A stretch of 5,084 nt of DNA from Bacteroidota bacterium (GTDB lineage: Bacteria > Bacteroidota > Bacteroidia > Chitinophagales > Chitinophagaceae), in the NCBI GenBank assembly GCA_947454745.1, contig CANGMV010000104.1:1-5084 (forward strand), read 5' to 3'. The notes beneath the pieces were generated by a model that did not search any database, had not been told where the DNA came from, and worked only from the letters and a program-made list of their open reading frames with translations. The position numbers and the translations under genes are program-made. Shown piece by piece: positions 1 to 5,084 of this stretch (the stretch's first letter is position 1; each line of letters begins with the position of its first letter).

Positions 1-70
1 CAACTACCAATAATACGCCAATAACGGCTTTTCTAATTGTAGCTTGTTTTTGCTTTTTTTCTTGCTCCAT
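1..70 (-). CDS. N-terminal fragment of an unidentified, probably membrane-anchored protein
   Basis: An ATG at 70-68 opens a reading frame that stays open to the left edge, giving 23 codons (MEQEKKQKQATIRKAVIGVL, then VV). The start is very lysine- and glutamine-rich and is followed by a hydrophobic run from about residue 17, the pattern of a short cytoplasmic tail before a membrane segment. A match to the Bacteroidota -7 element lies about 35 bases upstream, which supports this start. No Shine-Dalgarno sequence is visible, as is usual in this phylum. The gene follows the histidine kinase on the same strand after about 110 bases, so it could be a target or partner of the two-component system, but this is inference. 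Membrane-fusion (HlyD/EmrA-like) subunits begin in a similar way, but so do many other inner-membrane proteins. The visible part is too short to assign a family. Confidence 0.55.
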   Translation of the reverse strand, partial: MEQEKKQKQATIRKAVIGVLLVV

Positions 71-104
71 CTGTATATATTATTATGAGATTCAAATTAA
101 AGTG

Positions 105-112
105 CAAATTTA
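105..112 (-). promoter_or_regulatory. Putative Bacteroidota -7 promoter element (TAAATTTG)
   Basis: Read on the minus strand, the octamer TAAATTTG matches the Bacteroidota -7 consensus TAnnTTTG exactly. It sits about 35 bases before the ATG of the gene that leaves the left edge, so the leader would be short. No convincing -33 TTTG element lies at the right distance; only a T-rich stretch is there. In DNA this AT-rich an isolated octamer can occur by chance, so the call rests on its position between two genes. Confidence 0.35.
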
Positions 113-143
113 TAGAATAATAAGAAAACGGAAGGTTAAATTA

Positions 144-174
144 TATGAATAAGCGGTTGTTTAAGCTATTCATA
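144..174 (-). terminator. Weak AT-rich hairpin after the histidine kinase gene
   Basis: An inverted repeat of TATGAATA (144-151) and TATTCATA (167-174) is extended inward by a GC/GC pair (153-154 with 165-166) after one bulged base, leaving a loop of about 10 bases. It starts six bases beyond the kinase stop codon. It is mostly A-T pairs and is followed on the minus strand only by a broken T-rich stretch, so any terminator activity is likely to be leaky. It may serve as a 3'-end stabilising stem instead, or be fortuitous. Confidence 0.3.
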
Positions 175-179
175 ATTTC

Positions 180-1541
180 TTACACTGGAAACTGAACCAA
201 AAACTCATTCGTTTGTTGGTCGACTGCGGTATAAGTAATTTTCGCCTTGTACACATTCAAAATACGCTCAACAATGCGCAACCCAATTCCAAAACCAGGC
301 TTACCTTGGGAGTTTTCTCCACGCATAAAGGGCTCGTAGAGTCTTTTTTGATCATTTTCACTGATTGTATTGCCTGTATTCATTATGACACACTGTAACT
401 CATGCTGCTTTTGTAAAATCTTAATATGCACTTCTTTGTTGTCGCTATATGCATATGCGTTCTTGATTAGGTTAATGAACACAATTTCTAATAAAGTTTT
501 ACTTGCTCTAAGCTCTACTATATCGTCCGTGTCTTGCTCTAATATTATATCAAAGTAAACCTTACAGTCTGGGTAAAGCATATTCATTTTAGTAATACAA
601 TCATAAATAATTTCATCCAATCTATTCAACTGCTCCAAATTGGAAATAGTTGTATTATTTTTTGACAAAATCAATAAAGAATGAATTAGCTCTGAAATCT
701 GGTTGGTATCGTCAAGAATATTTTGCAAGAAGGCCTTTGTGTTTTCACCAACGCCTTCATCATTCATTTTGTTTTCGATCTGTGCAATAATTCTAGAAAT
801 TGGAGTGCGTAACTCATGCGAAGCGTTAGCCGTAAATTCAGATTGATGTTTTAACGAAGCATCAATTCTTTGTAACATCAAGTTAAATTCATAAGCCAAT
901 AAATCAATTTCATTCCTTTCCGATTTAACTTCGATGACTTCATCTAAATTATTTTCATTGATGAGTTTTATTTTTTTATGAAAATGATCCAGTGGTTTTA
1001 ATAACTTAGAAACCATCAATCTAGTGGAAAACCATGCAAGTAATGCAAATAAAATAAAGGAGAAAAACAAAACATACTTTAAGTAGTTCAACTTCCTAAA
1101 TCCCGAAATATCCTTCGCAGATACAATTACATAATAATCTTCTTTTTTATAATTATACTTGATCCCAAAGGTTTCTAGGCTATCTTTTCGTTGAAAGAAT
1201 TCGTGATTTTTTTGTAAAATAGGGAGTTGTTGTTTTTCCCATGCCAACGCTGTATCATATAAACTAGAATATACAAGTGATAAATATTTATTGTATACCA
1301 ATGTTTTTTCATCAATTAAATTATCAGCTTTTTGCTTGTCAATATTTTTAATGATTTCCTGATTAGATTGTTTTAATTCAATCAGCAACTCAATGGTAGC
1401 AGTGGCTTTTTGTCGAAGTCTATCTTGAAATTCTTCAGAACGAAATTGAGAAAATAAAACCAAAACCAATGCGGCCATCACTGCATACAGCACTACAAAT
1501 AAACTAGCAACAAATATGGAAATTTTTGATTTTAGGGTCAT
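180..1541 (-). CDS. Sensor histidine kinase, HAMP-containing, two-component system
   Basis: This is a membrane sensor kinase that should autophosphorylate on His and pass the phosphate to the regulator encoded just before it. The 453 residues show TM1 at about 8-31, an extracytoplasmic region at about 32-153, TM2 at about 154-173, and a HAMP linker at about 174-228. The HisKA H-box is FTANASHELRTP with phosphoacceptor His242. The HATPase_c domain has an N-box with Asn357 and Asn361 (NLIKNAYAYS), an F-box (YEPFMRG, about 402-408) and a glycine-rich G2 box (GFGIGL, 416-421). The G1 box reads MNTGNTI at 387-393, with Asn388 where most kinases have Asp. The length is normal for the class. The extracytoplasmic region matches no sensor fold I recognise, so the signal is unknown. 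The ATG overlaps the regulator stop in an ATGA arrangement, which fixes the start and suggests translational coupling. The layout resembles CusS- or RprX-type kinases, but no specific symbol is justified. Confidence 0.95.
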   Translation of the reverse strand: MTLKSKISIFVASLFVVLYAVMAALVLVLFSQFRSEEFQDRLRQKATATIELLIELKQSNQEIIKNIDKQKADNLIDEKTLVYNKYLSLVYSSLYDTALAWEKQQLPILQKNHEFFQRKDSLETFGIKYNYKKEDYYVIVSAKDISGFRKLNYLKYVLFFSFILFALLAWFSTRLMVSKLLKPLDHFHKKIKLINENNLDEVIEVKSERNEIDLLAYEFNLMLQRIDASLKHQSEFTANASHELRTPISRIIAQIENKMNDEGVGENTKAFLQNILDDTNQISELIHSLLILSKNNTTISNLEQLNRLDEIIYDCITKMNMLYPDCKVYFDIILEQDTDDIVELRASKTLLEIVFINLIKNAYAYSDNKEVHIKILQKQHELQCVIMNTGNTISENDQKRLYEPFMRGENSQGKPGFGIGLRIVERILNVYKAKITYTAVDQQTNEFLVQFPV

Positions 1542-2215
1542 TTTTCATTTTTTAAAAAATAACCATAGCCAACCTTCGTATGAATTAATTTGGCTTCATT
1601 GTTTTTATCAATCTTTTTTCGGAGCGAATTAATATACACTTCAATCGTATTTTGATTGGTAATTATTTGGTAATCCCAAAGTTGTTCACTAATTGTATTC
1701 TTTGAAACGATTCTCCCATTCGCCGTCGCCAAAATAGAAAGCAATTTAAATTCTTTAGGCGTAAGCTGTATTTCAACACCTCCTCGATGTACGCTTAGTT
1801 CTGTATATGAAATCACCAGGTCTCCAATTACAATATCTTCTACTTGCTGAGCAACTTCTTTTCTTTTAAGTAAAGCATTTACACGTGCATACAATTCATC
1901 AAAATGAAAAGGTTTCAATAAATAATCATCTGCGCCAGTATTAAATGCTTTTAGCTTGTCTTCAATTTCACCAAAGGCGGTAAGCATTAGTATGGGCACT
2001 TTTTTATCAACCCTTCTTATTGATGCGCACACTTCAATACCTGATTGACCAGGCACATTGATATCAAGGATCACTAAGTCGTGATGATCCTTATTATATT
2101 GTTTAGCAGCTAGGTCGCCATTTAATACAGCTTGACATTGAATATTTTTTGTTTTGAAAAATTTTTCTATTTCGGCAGACAGTGTAGCGTCGTCTTCTAA
2201 TAACAATACTCTCAT
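1538..2215 (-). CDS. OmpR/PhoB-family DNA-binding response regulator
   Basis: This is a cytoplasmic transcription factor activated by phosphorylation, almost certainly by the kinase that follows it. The 225-residue length is typical of the family. The receiver domain (about 1-117) has the acidic pocket Glu7/Asp8/Asp9 (LLLEDD), phosphoacceptor Asp51 (VILDINVPG), the switch Thr79 (LMLTA) and the conserved Lys101 (LLKPF), so it looks fully functional. A Trans_reg_C winged-helix domain (about 127-223) follows, with LTPKEFKLL at 151-159, the recognition-helix region around NTIEVYINSLRKKID (189-203) and the terminal hairpin TKVGYGYFL (213-221). The gene precedes the kinase with a 4-base overlap, so the two form an operon. 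A -7 promoter match lies 17 bases upstream of its ATG. Autoregulation and control of neighbouring genes are common for this family, but no operator can be defined here from one sequence. Confidence 0.96.
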   Translation of the reverse strand: MRVLLLEDDATLSAEIEKFFKTKNIQCQAVLNGDLAAKQYNKDHHDLVILDINVPGQSGIEVCASIRRVDKKVPILMLTAFGEIEDKLKAFNTGADDYLLKPFHFDELYARVNALLKRKEVAQQVEDIVIGDLVISYTELSVHRGGVEIQLTPKEFKLLSILATANGRIVSKNTISEQLWDYQIITNQNTIEVYINSLRKKIDKNNEAKLIHTKVGYGYFLKNEK

Positions 2216-2231
2216 ATAATAAGGATTATTA

Positions 2232-2239
2232 CAAAGTTA
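2232..2239 (-). promoter_or_regulatory. Putative -7 promoter element (TAACTTTG) of the two-component operon
   Basis: On the minus strand TAACTTTG matches the Bacteroidota -7 consensus TAnnTTTG exactly and lies in the 74-base gap between the UbiA-like gene and the response regulator. Transcription would begin a few bases downstream, leaving a leader of only about 10 bases before the ATG at 2215. About 20 bases upstream of the box is a T-rich stretch (ATTTT) in place of a clean -33 TTTG, so the promoter may be weak or need an activator. The assignment is by motif and position only. Confidence 0.45.
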
Positions 2240-2289
2240 CTACTAATGAAATGAGATTTAAAATTGGTGCTATCCTTTTTAACAAATTT

Positions 2290-3195
2290 CTAATGAATTA
2301 ACCACACCACTCCAATACTTAAGATTGCCTTAATGATCATAAGCCCATCAATAAGCAGCATGTTAATATGAATTGCTTTTTGGCGAACTATAATTCGAGA
2401 TACAATATATATTAGAATTAGAATAAGCAATCTTGAAAGTAAATGCATATAGCCGCCGCCCTGCCAATAATGTCCTACTAAGGTAAATAAAAATCTGAAT
2501 AACAATAGAGGCAATACTATTTTATGAATCGTAAAATCTACTCCATGCTTTACCACCAAAGTATTCACGAACGCTTCTTTGTCTCGGTATAAGTCCTTAA
2601 TGTCAAATAAAATTGCCAAGATTAAAATAAAAAAATACAATTGAATAAAATGAGCCCAAAAAGGAAATGAAGAAAGCATCTCTGTAAAATTAGCACTCGT
2701 TGAAAACCATATAGGAGCCATACAACATAGTATAGTCCAAATCCATGCAATACCCGCACTCTTTAGTATGCCTTTGTTTCGAAAAGATTTAAAAGGGAAA
2801 AATGGATAATTCGGCAAATAATATATTGCAGATATTGCAACCGATGCTAATAATGTAATTTGTATCATTAGCGCTGCGTGAATAAATAATCGAACTGCAT
2901 CTAGTTTTACTACAATCAACCAAGCACAGGCAATAGTATAAAACACTTGTCTGATTTTTAAATAGTATTGATGCTTTTGATACCATTTACTTCTTTCATT
3001 ATAAATTCCATCCTGGTCCTCTTTCAAATAAGCATGGGTATAATAAAGTACTGTTGCTAAATGAATAAAAAGCAAAAGAAATACATTCGGCATTGTATGC
3101 AGCAATAATACATTGGACTCTATAGCCAACAATACTGCACAAATGCCGTAGAACTGGTTACTCCACAACAAAATACCTTTCCAATCCAATTTCAC
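2290..3195 (-). CDS. UbiA prenyltransferase-like multi-pass membrane protein
   Basis: This 301-residue, very hydrophobic protein has roughly eight or nine membrane helices. UbiA enzymes join polyprenyl diphosphates to acceptors such as quinone precursors at the inner membrane, using Mg2+ bound by two Asp-rich motifs. The second motif is well kept: FDIKDLYRD at 197-205 (Asp198, Asp201, Asp205), followed by the usual NTL-x-x-x-x-G (211-218). The first, expected in the loop after TM2, is degraded to HAYLKEDQD (54-62), lacking the canonical NDxxD start. Another family-like stretch is RNKGILKSAGIAWIW (139-153). Similar shortened UbiA-like proteins occur in Bacteroidota with no known substrate, so calling it an active prenyltransferase is inference. 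The start codon is GTG, one base after the serine hydrolase stop; an in-frame stop lies just upstream and the next Met is residue 35, after the first helix. The two genes are probably translated together. Confidence 0.72.
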   Translation of the reverse strand: MKLDWKGILLWSNQFYGICAVLLAIESNVLLLHTMPNVFLLLFIHLATVLYYTHAYLKEDQDGIYNERSKWYQKHQYYLKIRQVFYTIACAWLIVVKLDAVRLFIHAALMIQITLLASVAISAIYYLPNYPFFPFKSFRNKGILKSAGIAWIWTILCCMAPIWFSTSANFTEMLSSFPFWAHFIQLYFFILILAILFDIKDLYRDKEAFVNTLVVKHGVDFTIHKIVLPLLLFRFLFTLVGHYWQGGGYMHLLSRLLILILIYIVSRIIVRQKAIHINMLLIDGLMIIKAILSIGVVWLIH

Positions 3196-3196
3196 T

Positions 3197-4714
3197 TTAC
3201 TCTTTTATTAAATGATATTCTTGTATGAGTGCGGGATTTTCTGGAGAAAGCGTAAAGCTCATTTTAAGCTTTCCTCTTTCACAATTAATTATACAGTATC
3301 CTCTTAATTGATTCTCGGCAAACATTTTTTGTATAGCCTTAATATTACCTACTTGTGCAAAAAGTTCAGCAGACTGCTTCTTTAACATATCGATTGGATA
3401 ATCATCAAAGAAATTTTCAGCAAAAATAGCTGGTATATTTTCCCAGTTCATAATTAGTTTTGCAAGTACTTGTTGACGTTGTGCTAAAATAGGCGAAACA
3501 CTTGTTTGACGTGGTTTTAAGGATGCCAAATGAACCAAAGTGTCTATTACTGCCGTATTAATTGTCGTGGTAGGCGCGTAAGTTACATTGGCAAATAAGA
3601 TAACCCCAATGCCATAGTCGGGTAAGAACTGCCAATTGCTTCCAAAACCCGGCAAGCCTCCACTATGCCCAATATTTTTTTTATGCTCAGCATCAATCAT
3701 CCATCTTAATCCGTAAGTGTACGCACCTGCAGTTGCTAATTTTTTTCCACTAGGAAATGTGTAATTCGGGTTTAATGCAATAAACCTTGCAGGCTGATGC
3801 ATTTCTCTAATACTGCTTCTTTTTACAGGTAAGGTTTCTTTGTCGTTACGCTCAGGCCAAGCAGCTTCATGCATAGCAACATATTTTCCAAACATATCAA
3901 TCGACGTAATCATTCCCCCCATTGCACCATAGATCCCATCTTTTAAAGGAGTTTCTTTTCTCCACTGGTCATTGATATAGCGATAACCGTAGGCGAATTT
4001 TTCTTTAGGAATTTCTGTGTATTCATAGGTAGTCGCATTCATGCCTAATGGCAATAAAATATTTTTTTTAATGTATGCATCGTATGTTATTCCTGATACT
4101 TTATGAATAATATAACCTAGCATCGCAAATCCTAAATTGCTATATTCATATTCAATACCAGCCACATTCGAAAAGGAAAGCTGGCCTTTAATTAAATCAT
4201 TCAAGTCTTTTTCTGAATCTGCTAATTGTCGGTCTCCCCAAGGATTGTCTTCGGGGAAGCCTGCACTATGACTCATTAAATGGCGAATGGTAATAGGAGG
4301 TGCATCCTTGGTTAAACCTTGCCCTTTTAAAGCCGGTATATACATTGATACTGGATCATCTAATCTTAATTTACCGGCATCTCTTAAATGTAAAATAGCC
4401 AAGGAAGTAAAACTCTTTGACATGGATGCAATGCGAAACATTGAACTTGTTGTTGCAGGAATTTTTTCTTCCAAATTTGCATATCCTGCTGCACCTTTAT
4501 ATAACAGTTGACCGTCCACTACAATACCATATGCATAGCCCGGCAAATGATTTACCAAAGCAAAGTCCTGGTACATTTTTTCAATTACAGGAATTGCTTT
4601 TTGTATACGCTCTAAACGTGTTGGATCGTTAAAAGAAGCAGGCGTAAAATGACTTGGGTTTTGCGCGCTGGCAAAAAACGGGAACACTACAAGAAGTAAA
4701 AACAGTTGTTTCAT
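3197..4714 (-). CDS. Exported serine hydrolase, class C beta-lactamase / penicillin-binding-like family
   Basis: This 505-residue protein belongs to the beta-lactamase (PF00144) superfamily, whose members act as DD-peptidases, esterases, D-aminopeptidases or beta-lactamases. Residues 1-17 form a signal peptide with a likely cleavage after ASA (15-17), so it acts in the periplasm; there is no lipobox Cys. The three active-site motifs are present: S-x-x-K as SMSK with nucleophile Ser97 and Lys100, Y-x-N as YSN (191-193), and the KTG-equivalent as HSG (350-352) within IGHSGGLPGFG. Other family landmarks are TIRHLMSHSAGFP (142-154) and GYANLEEKIP near 77-86. The catalytic domain ends at about residue 400. 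The remaining about 100 residues form an extra C-terminal domain rich in helix- and strand-like segments, perhaps NTF2-like, which is a guess. The HSG motif argues against calling it a resistance beta-lactamase; its substrate is unknown. It leads a probable two-gene unit with the UbiA-like gene. Confidence 0.92.
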   Translation of the reverse strand: MKQLFLLLVVFPFFASAQNPSHFTPASFNDPTRLERIQKAIPVIEKMYQDFALVNHLPGYAYGIVVDGQLLYKGAAGYANLEEKIPATTSSMFRIASMSKSFTSLAILHLRDAGKLRLDDPVSMYIPALKGQGLTKDAPPITIRHLMSHSAGFPEDNPWGDRQLADSEKDLNDLIKGQLSFSNVAGIEYEYSNLGFAMLGYIIHKVSGITYDAYIKKNILLPLGMNATTYEYTEIPKEKFAYGYRYINDQWRKETPLKDGIYGAMGGMITSIDMFGKYVAMHEAAWPERNDKETLPVKRSSIREMHQPARFIALNPNYTFPSGKKLATAGAYTYGLRWMIDAEHKKNIGHSGGLPGFGSNWQFLPDYGIGVILFANVTYAPTTTINTAVIDTLVHLASLKPRQTSVSPILAQRQQVLAKLIMNWENIPAIFAENFFDDYPIDMLKKQSAELFAQVGNIKAIQKMFAENQLRGYCIINCERGKLKMSFTLSPENPALIQEYHLIKE

Positions 4715-4792
4715 AAATACAATTTAATATGCTATTTGCTACACTAAATTTAAATGAAATTTATTCAATTTAAAATGTAAATGATGGGTAAT

Positions 4793-4825
4793 AAAAAAGG
4801 GCCTCCAAAATTGGAAGCCCTTTTT
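4793..4825 (-). terminator. Strong intrinsic terminator of the SusD-like gene (also terminator-like on the plus strand)
   Basis: The 22-base hairpin at 4799-4820 has 9-base arms (GGGCTTCCA and TGGAGGCCC on the minus strand) around a 4-base loop. All nine positions pair on the minus-strand RNA, one as G-U, and six T residues follow (4793-4798). On the plus strand one pair becomes a C/A mismatch, but five T residues follow (4821-4825), so it could work both ways. It begins 29 bases after the SusD-like stop codon and separates that transcript from the serine hydrolase unit. Confidence 0.88.
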
Positions 4826-4848
4826 ATATAGTATGCTAAAATGAAAGA

Positions 4849-5084
4849 CTAGTAACCAGGGTTTTGAACCATGTTTGGATTTACTAAAATCTCATCGTTT
4901 GGAATCGGGAAGATTCTGTTAATGTTACCTGGAGCAACTGCTGTATAAGTATATACGTTATTAGCATCTTGCGTTTGAGGCTTAAGGAAAGTGTAGTTTA
5001 AACGAGTTAAGTCGAAGAAACGGTATCCTTCAAAAGCAAACTCTTTTGAACGCTCTGTTAAGATATCGGCTAATACTTGTGTAC
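4849..5084 (-). CDS. SusD/RagB family nutrient-uptake outer-membrane lipoprotein, C-terminal fragment
   Basis: The reading frame enters from the right edge and ends at a TAG (4851-4849), giving the last 77 residues. SusD-family proteins are surface lipoproteins that bind glycans or peptides and act as a lid on a SusC-type TonB-dependent transporter. The fragment carries the family's C-terminal hallmarks: LTERSKEFAFEGYRFFDLTR (fragment residues 8-27), then IFPIPNDEILVNPNMVQNPGY at the end, which matches the common terminal pattern IP..E...NP...QNPGY. Full members are about 450-600 residues, so most of the gene, and the SusC partner normally encoded just before it, should lie beyond the right edge. 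Codon use favours AAC, TTC and CGT more than the neighbouring genes do, which suits a highly expressed outer-membrane protein. The nutrient cannot be told from this fragment. Confidence 0.95.
   Translation of the reverse strand, partial: TQVLADILTERSKEFAFEGYRFFDLTRLNYTFLKPQTQDANNVYTYTAVAPGNINRIFPIPNDEILVNPNMVQNPGY

Noticed and set aside
213..558. Two plus-strand open frames (213-398 and 370-558) opposite the kinase gene
   Set aside because: They lie wholly within a kinase gene whose domains are all recognisable, show no protein family features, and are typical antisense shadow frames.
2243..2297. Octamer CTAATGAA repeated 47 bases apart (2243-2250 and 2290-2297), considered as a regulator binding repeat
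   Set aside because: One copy includes the UbiA-like stop codon, the sequence is AT-rich, the spacing is too wide for the usual OmpR-type tandem site, and no third copy was seen; chance is the simpler explanation.
2789..2986. A second minus-strand frame of 65 codons inside the UbiA-like gene
   Set aside because: It overlaps a longer frame that carries conserved family motifs, and its own translation shows no recognisable pattern.
4287..4632. Plus-strand open frames opposite the N-terminal part of the serine hydrolase
   Set aside because: They are antisense to the active-site Ser/Lys region of a clear enzyme gene and have no plausible start context or family features.
3197..4714. Annotation of the serine hydrolase as a beta-lactamase resistance gene
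   Set aside because: The SxxK and YxN motifs are shared by many non-resistance hydrolases, the third motif is HSG instead of KTG, and the protein has an extra C-terminal domain and is much longer than AmpC-type enzymes.
4715..4792. A promoter for the serine hydrolase unit in the gap after the terminator
   Set aside because: A promoter is expected here, but no exact TAnnTTTG element was found; the best candidate (TAAATTTA) has one mismatch and no well-spaced -33 element, so no site is assigned.

Overview
The window is AT-rich DNA from a member of the Bacteroidota, most likely Chitinophagaceae or a related family. The evidence is the C-terminal end of a SusD/RagB outer-membrane nutrient-binding lipoprotein, the absence of clear Shine-Dalgarno sequences before the genes, and two upstream regions with an exact match to the Bacteroidota -7 promoter element TAnnTTTG. 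The genus call is inference.

Every supported gene lies on the minus strand, so in transcription order the window reads from right to left. First comes the last 77 codons of a SusD-like gene (4849-5084), closed by a strong intrinsic terminator (4793-4825). A two-gene unit follows: an exported beta-lactamase-fold serine hydrolase (3197-4714), then, after a single base, a GTG-started multi-pass membrane protein related to UbiA prenyltransferases (2290-3195). After a 74-base gap with no terminator and a good -7 box comes a two-component system, an OmpR/PhoB-type response regulator (1538-2215) and its HAMP-containing sensor histidine kinase (180-1541), sharing an ATGA overlap. Last, behind a 109-base gap with a weak hairpin and another -7 box, are the first 23 codons of a gene that runs off the left edge (1-70). 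Its start looks like an N-terminal cytoplasmic tail followed by a membrane segment.

The response regulator and kinase clearly work as a pair. The serine hydrolase and the UbiA-like protein are tightly spaced and probably co-expressed. Whether the two-component system controls either that pair or the truncated gene downstream of it is not shown by the sequence.

This is mostly ordinary chromosomal content, and I see no mobile element, CRISPR array, tRNA, rRNA or phage signature. The points most worth a second look are the UbiA-like protein with a degraded first metal-binding motif, its coupling to a serine hydrolase, and the kinase with Asn in place of the usual Asp in its ATP-binding G1 box. 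I do not see a new system.
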